A stretch of DNA of 64,000 nucleotides from Rhizomucor pusillus. Its lineage: Eukaryota > Mucoromycota > Mucoromycetes > Mucorales > Lichtheimiaceae. The position numbers were made by a program, and so were the translations under genes. Shown here piece by piece: positions 1-10,886 of this stretch. The stretch's first letter is position 1. Every line of letters starts with the position of its first letter. The notes under the pieces were generated by a model that was not told the DNA's origin, ran no database searches, and saw only the letters and a program-made list of their open reading frames with translations. The stretch is from NCBI GenBank assembly GCA_900175165.2, contig FWWN02000286.1:1-64000 (forward strand). Reading direction: 5' to 3'.

Positions 1-102
1 AAAAAAAAAAAGAGAAATCTTTATAAGTTTGTTAAGTTGTTTATTTATCTCTGATGGAGCTCTTCGTCCATCGCCTGAATAAGTTTAGAGCCTATTGATA
101 TG

Positions 103-492
103 TCAAACCCACCAGGTGACACTATTAAATCTATAGCAGCGCCTAGCGACAGCTTTCATCCCTCGAAATATTGGCTTCAATTTTCCGCTTACGCGAGAAC
201 CGTGAGAATGAAGACGTAATCGCCTTCGAAGATAAAGAAGCAAAGCCAGCCCAGAAACAGCACAGAATATAATGTATTTGGATTCGTTCCAATGACGAAA
301 AAGATCCTGCTTCAACCTATCCCACTCTCGTTGTGGTCCAGAAGTTCTCCTTTCAGCGCTAGCCGAGCAATATCCTTCGGTCGTGGGTTTTACTTGGAGT
401 CACCAAACCCCAACTCTGTTATCGTTAGCTTTGACGCTGCTGAATCTGTATAGTCCATCTGCACCGACGGTGTTCTTGTCAATAACAACCAT
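103..492 (-). CDS. Small single-TM protein, spliced, unknown function
   Basis: Two exons join in frame: 404-492, starting at the first ATG, and 103-358, with a 45-base GT...AG intron at 359-403. The product is about 114 residues. A hydrophobic segment (YIIFCAVSGLALLLYL) is followed at once by an arginine-rich stretch (RRRLRLHSHGSR), so it reads as a membrane anchor with a basic flank on the cytosolic side. The frame stays open upstream of the ATG for about 36 bases, to an AG at 529, so the gene may have a further 5' exon; I could not find one that keeps the frame. I do not recognise the family. The in-frame splice is the main reason to think it is real. Confidence 0.4.
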
Positions 493-1530
493 TATGGGTA
501 CACCTGTCCTTGCTGACACCAGTGTTGTCTATAGTGTTTTTTTTTTGAACGCTTGCCTTTGCAAGGTGTATACAATTGGAAGCAAATTCCAGATACTTAC
601 GAATTACGCATCTGAAGCAATATATATGCGATATTAAATATCTTCTCTATGATGAATGGAACTCCCTGGCAGGGCCATTCATTATATATGTAACGCTATG
701 TACATGCCTTTAATTAACAGGAATAAATGAGAAAATAGTTCCAGTGCACAGCTAGCGTTTTTGCGGAAGCAAACGCATCTTAAGAGGACAGAGACATCTT
801 TTCAATCATGTATAGTCATGAGTTTAATGAAAAATTGTCAAGCTGTTTCACTCTATACAGGTAGAGAGAATGGGAAAAAACGAACCTTTCAACTCTTTGT
901 TAAAAGCAAGCGAGAGGTGAAGAGAAACTGCAAGTTCTATACATATGTCATATTCCTCCAGCTTGGGATCAGGCGAGCGCCTCTCTGAATAAACTGGAAT
1001 TCAACGGCGTTGTGCAAAACCGCCGGAGAATGGAGGTTTATGAAGGCCAAATGAGTTACTACACAGGCTTAGATTAAGTCAAAGGGCGTAGTGAGTCAGT
1101 GTGGGGAGCGTAGGCGATCGCTAAAAGCACTTCATAAACTAATAAAGTTCCGTTTTAACATTTGAATGGCCAGATGTGTTCCTTGCGATTTTCGGTGATC
1201 GAAATCCCAGTACACTTTTTCCCAAAAGTACTGAACCAATTTTATGTTACATCACCACCATTCGTTCCAACCCACTGAAGTATCATATGTACCCTGCTCA
1301 TTTTGAACCCAAAGTACACTCGTAATAGACGTATTTATTTTTTGCTTCGTTGATTATTTACCTTTCGACATGAGAATTCCTGTAATTGGTTCTTGTTTTC
1401 CACGAGTTGCAGACAATCGTAACTGACAATTTCGTTTGTAAAAGGAAGTTTGTCAACAATAAGCCTCTTGATTTGTCGATATTCCCTATCACTTAAGTCA
1501 ATGAGATACTCGCATTATTTATTCGAGTTA
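493..1530. other. No gene seen, about 1 kb
   Basis: AT-rich sequence with only short ORFs that show no domain, splice pattern or repeat I can support. It holds the 5' flank of the small membrane-protein gene and the 3' flank of the recombinase-like gene. Confidence 0.5.
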
Positions 1531-2613
1531 TTACCGAAGGAATTTTTCAAGGTCTTGGCAATTGGCTGTCAACCCCGGATGGTCTAAAATGACCAAGCAA
1601 ACTTTCTCCTTGTCAGCAATGTATGTTAACATGTCTAGCAAAAAAAGGTCAATTTGAGAGATTATCTATTCATCACCTAGCAATTACCTTGCATGTCGCC
1701 CGTAGCATCATTAAGCTGTTCTAGTGCTGGATGCTTTTGTTGGTCACGATGTATAATCGGATCGTTTGCCTGACAGCACGCAGAAGCATATACTTCATCC
1801 ACTAACGATCGCTCTTTCAGGTGCGCACACATGGACCGTAGGAGGCCAACACGGTTTTCGAGTGTGTCAGGTGTGTTGGACTTTCTTGCATACCCTATTA
1901 CTGTATAGTGGGCAGCCTTAAGTTCCTGGATCTCGTTTTGATGTCTTGGCAACACGGCTGGTATATTTTTAACAACGTCAGCTACAGATATTGAATATAG
2001 AACGAATGAGCAAGTAATAATTAGGCATGAAAAATATGAACTGAGCTTACGATGGTATGAAGATTTTAACACGAAAAGGGATCTGACCGATTGTCGATCA
2101 CCACTGTCGCTCTTTCTCCGCTTGGTCGACGCATTTAAGAAATCAAGTTGTTGGTGATTACACCACTTCGCGAAAGAAAAGAGCGATTTGTCATCATAAA
2201 GGTTTGTATATCGCCAAACGACATTCAGGATTTGCTTCATAGTGACATCTTGCCGGGAGTACACCTCGCTGTTGCTAGGGTCCCTGCTATTATAAACAGC
2301 GTTCAGGAACTGAACAACTTGGGCTTTGGTCTCTAATAGGCGCACATGAGCAAAAGACAAGTGATATTAAAGTTACTTAAAAGCACTACTTACTCAGTTT
2401 GATATTATTTCCATAAGTTTCTTCAGTTTCCGGCAGCGACAAGTTGCATTGGTATGAATGATATTTTAATGGATTGCTGTGAATGCGTGTTTTACACATT
2501 AAGACCGGTTCGGCAGGATCATCGAGATAGCACAGCTCGAGATCATCCGTGCTTTCAATCTTCTGTCTGCAAATTTCCGCGTTATCGCTATTATATTCAA
2601 TGCAATAGAACAT
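1531..2613 (-). CDS. Serine-recombinase-like protein, four exons, intact
   Basis: Four exons (2394-2613, 2051-2332, 1688-1981, 1531-1634) join in one open frame across three GT...AG introns, giving about 299 residues. The C-terminal half has the look of a resolvase N-terminal domain. A beta strand ends in IGYARKS, where the serine sits where resolvases and IS607 TnpA carry the nucleophile (GYARVS). It is followed by an arginine in a helix (ENRVGLLRSM) and a second strand VCLVILDHPGLT. The N-terminal part (TEETYGNN, LNVVWRYTNLY, SLFSFAKW) matches my memory of a multicopy Mucorales hypothetical protein. No DNA-binding C-terminal domain or transposon ends are visible, so it may be a domesticated or host-specific family. 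The recombinase link is inference from motifs; the exon structure is seen. Confidence 0.6.
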
Positions 2614-2622
2614 GCATAGGGC

Positions 2623-3084
2623 TTGTTGCTTGGTTATGGTATCAAACGCTTTGTGTCGTTGGGTGGTGTTAGCTCAAGTGCGACCCATACGTTTTGGTTA
2701 CAGGATGGTTTTGACTTTGGAAACGATGGACTGTCAACCGTGGGACTTCATGACGATGTGGTGGATAGCACGATATCCGATAAGGTCCAAGATGCGGAAT
2801 CGATGCGAGCATTGCAAGAACAGTTCTTGTCGTTGTCGCTGAGTGAACAGACCAGGCACTTGTTGGAGTATAAGGACAGCCATGATGAGGAGGGGATCCC
2901 TGCGAACCATTATGAGGTTAGTCATATAGTCAACCATCGAGGTCCCAAGCATGCCCGCCAATATCGTGTGCGTTGGGCTGGTTATACAGCGAAAGACGAC
3001 CAGTGGATCTCTGCCGACGATTTTGCTGACAACTCACTGGTTGACGAGTACGAGACCCGACTTGCATCGCGGAAACGTTCTTAG
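2623..3084 (+). CDS. Chromodomain-containing fragment (chromovirus-like)
   Basis: An open frame of about 150 codons whose last 60 residues form a chromodomain: YEVSHIVNHR, then YRVRWAGYTAKDDQW, then LVDEYETRL. This matches the typical Y-x-V-E-x-I...Y-x-V-K-W-x-G-Y...T-W pattern. Such a domain at a C-terminus is typical of Ty3-type chromovirus integrases, where it guides insertion to chromatin. The residues before it (LSLSEQTRHLLEYKDSHDEE) do not show an integrase core, and no reverse transcriptase lies upstream. It is probably a 3' remnant of a chromovirus. It could instead belong with the GC-richer Rep-like ORF that follows on the same strand. Confidence 0.6.
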   Translation: MLLGYGIKRFVSLGGVSSSATHTFWLQDGFDFGNDGLSTVGLHDDVVDSTISDKVQDAESMRALQEQFLSLSLSEQTRHLLEYKDSHDEEGIPANHYEVSHIVNHRGPKHARQYRVRWAGYTAKDDQWISADDFADNSLVDEYETRLASRKRS

Positions 3085-3213
3085 GCGACCTTTTAAAACG
3101 AAATTTTAGATGTTCGTAACATTCTGGACAAACGTGTCCAAAGTCCAAAGAATGTCTTCGTCCGTTGCACCCGTAGTACATTTCTTCCAGAGTCAATCAG
3201 AGTACCTTAGTAA

Positions 3214-4695
3214 CATTTACGGGGTAAATTTTGTCAAACATGCTACCGGACGTACGAGGGATGGTCCGACTTCACGGACATCTTCGTTTTTAACGTTGTG
3301 TTTTGGTGCACAACGATGTATTACCTGGCGAAGAATGGTAACGAGATCGGGTCATACGTTCAGAGAATCCGGGCGGCATTCTCGCGATACTTGGACCCAG
3401 CGTTGTTTGTCGTGATGTACGTTTGCAGCGGTCGATGCCCCGACGACAGCGTCATACCGGACGAATTTCACGCGATTAAGGCAGATCAGCTGAACTTCGA
3501 GCCTGGTTGGGACTACGTGAAGGGTTTCATACAGATCAAGGTGTCATTTGATGAAATCACGCTGGAAATGACGCTCCGTCTTCTTCGTAGTATCCATCGA
3601 GAGTTGTATGACAACCTTATTATCATGCATGATCTCGATATCTCGGTCGACTGCGCTCTGGTATCCACTCGGGATATAATCGAGAGTTATATCACCCAAG
3701 TCCTCGAGGTGGAACCAAAGGATATTGTATCTGATCGTAACCAGGTCGGTGACCACTGTATCTCGTGGCTATGTCAGACAACTGGGGCGACCGTTGTGGA
3801 TCTTCGGGCCAAGATTTACAACAAGTTTGTCCAGATGATAGAATCTACCGAAGCTCGTTCACGTATTGGATCGCAACTGTCGAATTTTATTGCGAACCGG
3901 AGCCAACGATTCACTCAGAAGCTGTTGCGATACAAGGATACCGGCATGACTCGATTTGAAATTACGGTTTATGGTACAGAGCTTTATACGACTGCGAAAA
4001 CAAGACTTTCGTTGGTGGAACTCCTTGACTAAACAATGCAGGGTCTCGTGAAGGGTAACATTTCGGAACAGCATGTTCGAAGCATCCTTGCGAACTTTGC
4101 CTTCAATGACCGTCCGATGCATTATTTCGTCGTTCGCTTGGTCAATAACGAGTATACCACAGTTCGACAATCGCGGTACTTTCGGGCGCAAGGATGCACA
4201 TCTATGACCTTTGTACCTGGCCCAGGAAACTCCTTGGTGCCTTCCAAGTACTTCATCAAGGATAGGCCCGTATTAAGCTTTGGGCTCCTCGGTTTCACAA
4301 CACAAGAGAATATCACTCTAGGTTGGTGTGAGGGTCAGCTCAAACACGGACAGATTATTGATGGTGTTCAACTTCTGGAGGTTGTGGATCATGGGGAAAC
4401 AGTGCGTAGTACCCAGCATGTTAGGGACGACGTGCTCCATCTCAATGAATCGGTGAACATGACAACCTTTCAAGCTGACTACAACGTTATGGAACCCGGT
4501 CGCCAATACCGTTTTACGTCCAATGGATTTGGGACGTTTCGGAATAAGGAGTACCTCTGCGTCTCGACCAGTTGTGGAGCTCACGTTCGCTGCAGTAAGA
4601 CCCTGGATGGTATCGTTCGGTCTCGAATCAGTGAGGGTCGGCATATCTTAGTTCGCGCAATAAGCAGCGAAAGACAAGATACACACGCGATATGA
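3214..4695 (+). pseudogene. Rolling-circle replication initiator-like protein with internal stop
   Basis: One reading frame is open from 3214 to 4695 apart from a single TAA at 4030-4032, so two ORFs (first in-frame ATG at 3316; second part from 4036) look like one protein of about 490 residues. Three spaced motifs resemble plasmid/phage replication initiators of the RepC/Rep_trans type: an acidic strand HDLDISVD (family R-x-D-h-A-h-D, metal site), a Y-x-x-K motif AKIYNKFVQ (candidate nicking tyrosine), and TRFEITVYG (family W-x-R-x-E). The open frame starts with FCQTC, a possible zinc pair, and the C-terminal part has CVSTSCGAHVRC. It is visibly richer in G+C than its flanks. The family match is from motif order only. 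The stop suggests decay or readthrough. Confidence 0.5.
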
Positions 4696-4935
4696 TCTGC
4701 GTCTTGGACGAATAATTCTGGTCAGCCCGTCCTTTAAAAACATCATTACTACGGCGTATCATCAACGCAAATTTCGATCGGTGCGAAGTTTAACGTTCGT
4801 CCAAAAAGGGGTGGTCGAATGTTAGCAGGCCACCATACTTTTCAGCCACCCCCTTCTTGGACCCCCCCCTCCACGGCCCTGGAGGTTTTTTGAGAGGTGA
4901 CGAGGTGCTCACATTCAAACTCCGACCAGGCCGAA

Positions 4936-5209
4936 GCCTAGGAGGTCATCTAGAACCACATGTATGATGTTCCTCCCGTTGAAGTCCCTGCTCCGCGAGG
5001 CTACGCGGGTTTTTGAGAATATGGGGTGGTTGCTCGACCGATCTTGATACAATAATTATCTGCCATCCAGAAAGATTGAGAAAATTTTATATGTTTCCGT
5101 ACTTCAAGCGACCAACCACCCCATATTCTCAAAAACCCGCGTAGCCTCGCGGAGCGGGGACTTCAACGGGAGGAACATCATACATATGGTTCTAGATGAC
5201 CTCCTAGGC
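4936..5209. repeat. Foldback MITE, copy 1
   Basis: A 274-base element whose two arms of roughly 100 bases are near-perfect inverted repeats. The arm starts GCCTAGGAGGTCATCTAGAA and includes a GGGTTTTTGAGAATATGGGG-like block next to the centre. The centre (about 5040-5095) is unpaired. It carries no coding capacity. A second copy lies at 22712-22972. No clear target duplication is visible. Confidence 0.85.
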
Positions 5210-5466
5210 AGAGGATGTTCTCGATTGAAGAGCTTGTTCTTTATTCTATATACTTTTCTAATGGGATGGTCCTGGACGTAACTAGAATATGTTCAATCTA
5301 TCTTTACACTCGGATCTTCAAGCTTGTTCCCGCATGTTCTCGGAGTTTCTTTGAACTTCTTAATTTGGATTGCTAAACTCCGCAGTCTTAGTTTCCTTTT
5401 TTGGTCGACCGGGATTTCTGGGCGTGACGCGCCTATTTTTGGGACAGCCCCGAAAATAAACAAGGG

Positions 5467-5540
5467 GACTTCCTGGTGTAGTTGGTTATCACGTCTGTCT
5501 AACACACAGACGGTCGCCAGTTCGAATCTGGCGGAAGTCA
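5467..5540 (+). tRNA. tRNA-Val (anticodon AAC)
   Basis: Acceptor arms GACTTCC (5467-5473) and GGAAGTC (5533-5539) pair perfectly, with A as discriminator. The anticodon arm TCTGT-CTAACAC-ACAGA places AAC at positions 34-36. The T arm is GCCAG-TTCGAAT-CTGGC, and the D arm carries GTTGGTTA. There is no intron and no encoded CCA, as expected for a nuclear eukaryotic gene. A T run at 5587-5592 could stop RNA polymerase III. The pattern matches eukaryotic valine tRNAs. Confidence 0.95.
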
Positions 5541-6209
5541 TTCCCGTTTGGGTGGCACGCGAACAGCACTGACCGTGTTCGCTTCCTTTTTTGTGTCATA
5601 ATGCTATTTCTTTTGGCGTTACAACTCACAAAGAAAGGACCACGAAGATAGATGGTATTTCCGTCTCGTTTATGCTATGTTTTCGCTAGGTACTTATACC
5701 TTTTGCAGCTACTAAAAATAAAGAGGATATTACATACAATAAGGAAAATCTAGATAATGAATACTAAGCGTTGTGACATGGTGATATATTCCAAAGAGGC
5801 AACGACTTGGCAAGCGGCAAGAGGAACCAAAAAGGCAATGCAAAAGTCCGTGCACGACACTGTCGTTGCCTTTTGGTACTGACCAATAAGAATGCGATAT
5901 TGTCAATAATTACCATTGGTGCCATGTAATTGCTATGATAATACGATTAACTATCATTGTTGCTCTCGTCTGACCTCAGGCACACTTTTATTCTTTTGTT
6001 CCTTTGTACCTTTTCCATAGATTTACCAATAGTATCAATTACATTTTAGCAAATAAGAGTGCAGAAAACGTAGAATACAGGGCATCTGACAAACCCGCAA
6101 GACTTTGATTTCTGTGTGATCTCCTTACTGCGTGAGCTCGTAGCACAAGGCAAAAAGTGTTACGACAACTGGTAGCTGAGGACAAAGACCTTACGAGCTT
6201 TACAACAAG
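5541..6209. other. No gene seen; small inverted repeat
   Basis: No supportable gene. Around 5798-5875 the words AGGCAACGAC and GTCGTTGCCT face each other, forming a short inverted repeat of about 75 bases that may be a remnant of a small element. Confidence 0.4.
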
Positions 6210-6660
6210 GGAGGACGGACAAGGTCGTTATAATTTCGGACATCTTTTGGTCTGTCGGTGATCTATATGCCTATCCGACGTCTTGGGAGATAATCGCCTC
6301 CTGAATGATGAGACAAATCCTGGATGACAACCAGAGATTGGGACGCGGTAGATATCCTGGCCGTCCGTATATCTCTCGAGGGCGGTATCCTGCTTCGCAG
6401 GATGGGAGGCAATCCAAGTTTAGTTGGAGTTGGAGCTGGCGCTCCAAATGGGGAAGGATCCTTTGGGTGGAGGCATTGGGATGGTCGAGCATGGATTACC
6501 GATTGCCTCCATCCAAAATGTGGGGGTTCATCCAAAAAGATGGCCCAGTGTATTTTTAAAAACAAACCCATATGCTTCGGGTATGCATAGGTACAAATTC
6601 GTTCGGATCCACCGACAGACCAAAAGATGTCCGAAATTATAACGACCTTATCCGTCCTCC
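6210..6660. repeat. MITE family B, full copy with 51-base TIRs
   Basis: Bases 6210-6260 and 6610-6660 are inverted repeats of each other with about one mismatch in 51. Each terminus begins GGAGGACGG and contains GTCGTTATAATTTCGGACAT. The interior of about 350 bases has no convincing protein. The clean termini and small size mark a non-autonomous DNA transposon. I see no target-site duplication and cannot name the superfamily. Confidence 0.85.
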
Positions 6661-6816
6661 TTCTGCCTGTATGCAGAGTTGATTGATACCCGCAATCAGG
6701 ACAACCATCAACCTTGTGTTAATGGGTATCTCTGATATCTCTACGTCGACACAACGGTCGTGAAATTTCTGGCAATACTGGCCTATGGGTGTAGAACTGT
6801 GTTTCATCTCTAGAAT

Positions 6817-7013
6817 GGAGGACGTGCAACGTCGTTATAATCTCTGATGTTTTTTTGCCGGCTGGCAGTCTATACGTCCACATGATGTCCTGGCAGATAG
6901 TCCCCTCCCAAATGACGAGAGGAATCCCGGATGACAACCGGAGGTTGGAACATCGTAGATATCCTAAGCGTCCATAGATTTCTCAAGGGCGATCCTCTGT
7001 CCTGTAGGATGGA
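6817..7013 (+). repeat. MITE family B, truncated diverged copy
   Basis: This stretch parallels 6210-6415 in order and orientation: terminal GGAGGACG, GTCGTTATAAT, then GGATGACAACC and GTAGATATCCT, ending near a TGTAGGATGG that matches the first copy's CGCAGGATGGG. It is clearly older or more damaged, and the right terminus is missing. Two copies in tandem suggest either nested insertion or local duplication. Confidence 0.7.
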
Positions 7014-7297
7014 ACAGTTTTAAAGTGTCGTGTCCAGGTCTAGCGACCAATATGAAAGAAGTAGAAATGAGTATGAAATTGGATAACGGTACTACTTTCT
7101 TCAAACTCCATCCCAAATCATATAGACCAGGGTCGCGTAGTTGTTTATTTTCTTTGTCTTTATTCCCATTAAAGATTCTCAAGTGACGTTCAGTGTCAAC
7201 GTACTTACTTTTGTCCCTATCGCTATCTCTACGCCACCCTTATAATTCCACATAAAGTACCTCGCTTGATCGGCAACAGAGACGGTAGCCCGATTGT

Positions 7298-8055
7298 CTA
7301 TCGATGGACATGAGGACATGGATGACCTCCAATTTTCTTCCACGCGAGGAGCTTCTGCAGTGGCGTGTCAAACTTTTCACTGACCCACCGCTTAACCAAG
7401 TTGTATGGTGGCATTCGCAGTTCTTTTTCGGGCACGCCCTGAGCCAGTTGCTCTGCCTTGTACTCCTTGATCCTATCATCAAGGTATCTTTGCTGCACCT
7501 GTGTGGTAAAACAGCGACGAAGAAAGCGGTGCCGCTCTTGCGCGACGTCAATCGTATGAACGTCTAGTTCAAGCTCGAAGTCGTTGAAGAAACTGCGCGT
7601 GGATGGATGCGCCTTGTAGTGTGCATCGATAGGATGCTGTCCCACCAGCTGCAAGCGAGGTAGGTTGCGAGGTACTACTGTTGTAGGCTTCTCGCTGGTA
7701 CGTCCGGAGCCTTGGCTCGGAACGCTGTCATTGAACTTTGGATTCATGGGGTATTTCATCCTGTACGAATCCTTCATGTCTGTCAAATCTTTGACAGACT
7801 GCAGGTAAGCTTCTCTGAGCTTCCTAATGTCTTCAGCCTTGCCACTACTCTTGGCAGCGTAGTAAGCGGCTTCCGCCTCATTGGACTCTCTCTCGAGGTC
7901 CTCCAGCTCTGCCTCAGCACGAGCCTCCAACCTTGGTACTTGCTGGCAAGCGAACCACCAGCAGCAGCGACAGAACCGGCAACGGGAGCGACGGGAACAG
8001 GTTGGACGTCGATGTCCATGTTGTTGTTGTTGTCATCAGCGTTGTTGGCGGACAT
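7298..8055 (-). pseudogene. Ty3-type retrotransposon gag, frameshifted
   Basis: The frame from the ATG at 8055 gives an N-terminal low-complexity stretch (NADDNNNNMDIDVQ, Ala/Pro/Val-rich). It must shift by one base near 7930 to continue as a coiled-coil-like segment (ELEDLERESNEAEAAYYAAK). A capsid-like region follows (LPRLQLVGQHPID...STRSFFNDFELEL...VKRWVSEKFDTPLQ). The LVG...F..DFE pattern and basic/Asn-rich start match gag proteins of Mucorales LTR retrotransposons as I know them. No protease or reverse transcriptase follows within the next kilobase, so this is an isolated, broken gag. Confidence 0.6.
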
Positions 8056-8245
8056 GTTGATGTTGTCGCGTTGTTGGATGGAAGTATTCACGATAAAAAA
8101 ATGTGGTTTTTTAAGGGAAAATAGCGATGTGGAGACAGATGATAAGGATCGTGAGACTTGAGTGTACCATTTATTCGGACAAGGGAGAAAACTTACGAAT
8201 AACTCCCTAATAATAAGTACGCAACTGAGTCTGATAACTGACAAG

Positions 8246-8520
8246 CTATTGGCTAAGTCTTAGGATGATGAAGTATCGACATGTGGATACCGCATCCACG
8301 AAGGCGTCCTTCCACGTAGCGAACTTTTGACGATAGAACCATCTTCTGGTCGACTCGGGCGGGTGTAACGGCACTGTCTCGAGTTTCTTTTCATTTGTCC
8401 ATTTCTCGTCGCCATCATTACTGTCTTCGAACATGGTTAACCAGTCCTCTGGGTCATCTCGCTTGGAAAACTTCGGGGCTTTCGTTGCGAAAGCCGTTCG
8501 TATTAGAAAACGTCTTTTGA
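8246..8520 (-). pseudogene. Second gag (capsid) fragment
   Basis: A frame reading KFSKRDDPEDWLTMFEDSN...VPLHPPESTRRWFYRQKF.TWKDAFVDAV has the order of a retrotransposon capsid: P-x-x-W-L...F, then a W-[FY] pair, then W-x-x-F. It stops at 8246. It belongs to a different gag type from the neighbouring ORF at 7298-8055 and overlaps no intact polyprotein. ATG at 8434 is internal; coding character extends upstream to about 8520. Confidence 0.5.
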
Positions 8521-8905
8521 GTGCTTTTTAGGTGCTTAAACTCGTCGAGACGTCTTCTTGTTTCCGCTAGAAGGCACCAAAATGATGTACGTGTAGGTCT
8601 TTTCTGTGGTATTGAGCTATTTTATTGGTTAATTATCGATATTCATATAAGCAAGAAATAAGTATATCCGATATAGTTACTAATCTGAGAGTACTGAATT
8701 ATCTAATATGATGAGGAATAAAAAGTTTTAAAAGGGTGGGTTCCTTATATATAAACAGGTTGCCAATAGTTTCTGAAGAATCGGGTACTCTGCAGATTGC
8801 TCAAAATTGAGCATCTGAGTTTTTACTGAAATACTTCACCTGCTCTTTCGCTGGTTGCCTGATCTCAGTCCATTGCAAACGCGCCCATCCTTCGCAAAGG
8901 CCTCC

Positions 8906-10886
8906 ATGTCCACGGTGAATCCAGATCCGCAGATAGTTATTGCTGAGCTCAATGGAGATTTAAGTAAGTATATCAATATGTCCGCGCTTGACGTATACTC
9001 GGTGGGAGGAAAGGATTTATAAGAATATAAATCAATTGATAGTTACAGTCTGCAATGGTTTTGACGGTGCACTGAATCACTTGGCTACAAATAAGGTATG
9101 TGGTGTTTAGATCTGTGTGATTTGGGTTGTTTAACGATCTTGCAGGTCAATCTTTTACCATCGATACATTTGGAAAGTGACAGCCCAGCATTATCTACGA
9201 CGTGCCTTCCACGCCCAGAGCCTACTCCGTATTTACAGGCTCTAGTAGCGGACAAGGCCACACGTAGCAAAGAACGGTAAGACTTTGATGAGATTCTTTT
9301 ATTAATGTTAGGGTTCATGATCGATTTATTTATTTTACATAGATTGAAGAATTATGTATCTTCTGCTGTCCGAAATACGTAAGGGTTGATGCAATCTATG
9401 GATTCCACATGTATTCTAAAACACTACTTCACACAGTGCTTTTGCAAAATTGGCTGATATCACTCGTGGTTTCATGGACGAAGACTTGTCACCACCCGAT
9501 CCTAACCGGAAAGCCATGTTACCGGAAAACGATACCGATAAGTTATTAGCTTGGCATCCGCACAAACAGATGCTGGCAGTTGCACAGCCGGATGGAACAG
9601 TTTATATTTACGAAAACGACGAAAAGGCCTTGGATTGGCATCAGATGGTTTTAAGGCACCAGCTAATGCAAAGTATCACCTGTATAGAATGGAAACAACG
9701 AGCGAATGGTACATTGGCTGTCGGTTGCAGGTACATGTGTCAGCTAAAGTTTCCTTTATGCTTCTGTTTAACCGTCCCGTTAGGAATGGTGTCTGCATCT
9801 GGACTCTTGGGGACAATCCTAAAGAAAGTGTATCTATGAACTATGTATGCTACCCGGGTTACGGGGATATAACATCCATCGCATGGGATCCCACGCCGGC
9901 TAGTCATCTGCTGGTAGCTGCATCCAGAACAGCCGGAACTCTGGTCGTATTTGACTTACTTTTCATGCGATCAACTCCTCTTAAAAGCCATGGCGAAGGG
10001 AGCCGTTTACTACGCTGGAGTCCTGATGGTCAATGGCTATATGTCGCAAGCATGTATGTGACTTTTAGGAGAACAGGTCAGTCGTTGTGTACTCATATTC
10101 TCTTTAAAGCGGAAGCATGTCAAGCATATGGAACACTCGATCTTGGGAACACAAGAAGATAAAAAATCCGCCGGGTCTTTGGGTTCAGGTTTAGCGACTG
10201 CAGTCAAAGGCTACCTTCTATTTTATACATTACTCATTATAACATTTATAGTCGGCTTGTTGGGCTCCAGATAGCCTAACATTGCTCATATCCATGGCCG
10301 GGAAAAGTGATATCCACGCAATCCGTTGGACAGATCCTTCTGTATCGGCAGGTGAGCTTTACTGTTGTATGCCGAAGTTTCCAAGTATTATGATATTGAC
10401 AAAATATGTTTAGAACTAAGGCACGATAAAGTGTTTACAATACCGAGCTCGCTACCTTTGGAGAGCAACCAGCAGATGAATGAACGATCGCAGAGCGGAC
10501 CGATTAAACAGATAATTCTTGATCCACACAAAGGTGAACGCTTAGTGGTACTGTTCGAAAACAGTGATGTCGTACATCTTTTTGCAATCTCGCGGCCGCA
10601 TTCCCTGAGTTTGAATGCAAAAAGTACCTTGAGACTTATGTGAGTATATATGTAATGGATTGGTCCCGCAAATGTACTAAACGTACATAGAGGATACATA
10701 CGAGGAGCAGACATTAGCTGCTATGATAATCATCCTTCTGCGGCTGAAGGCTCACACAAGATTAAAGCGATGCCAGAGGCGACCCCTATCATCGTCGGCT
10801 TTTCACCATCCTATAAAAGTAACTGCTATTCATTGGCATCTTTATATAGCAATAACACCATTAGTTTCGTTACTCACTCTTTTTAA
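8906..10886 (+). CDS. AAAS: Aladin, WD40 nucleoporin (AAAS homologue)
   Basis: A WD40 protein of the nuclear pore; aladin anchors at the pore's cytoplasmic side. I can trace about nine exons from ATG 8906 to TAA 10884-10886. Key segments are WHPHKQMLAVAQPDGTVYIY, GVCIWTLGD, YPGYGDITSIAWDP, LLRWSPDGQWLYVAS, a W-N-T-R-S-W blade, then SACWAPDSLTLLISMAG. The G-V-C-I-W-T-L and S-A-C-W-x-P-D signatures and their order match human aladin. Introns are short; those near 9718-9782, 10052-10108 and 10189-10252 join in frame. The gene appears intact, unlike the mitofusin downstream. The first exons (before 9450) are less certain because they are very short. Confidence 0.85.

Noticed and set aside
7240..7551. 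Separate minus-strand ORF beside gag
   Set aside because: It overlaps the gag frame and looks like its frameshifted continuation, not an independent gene.
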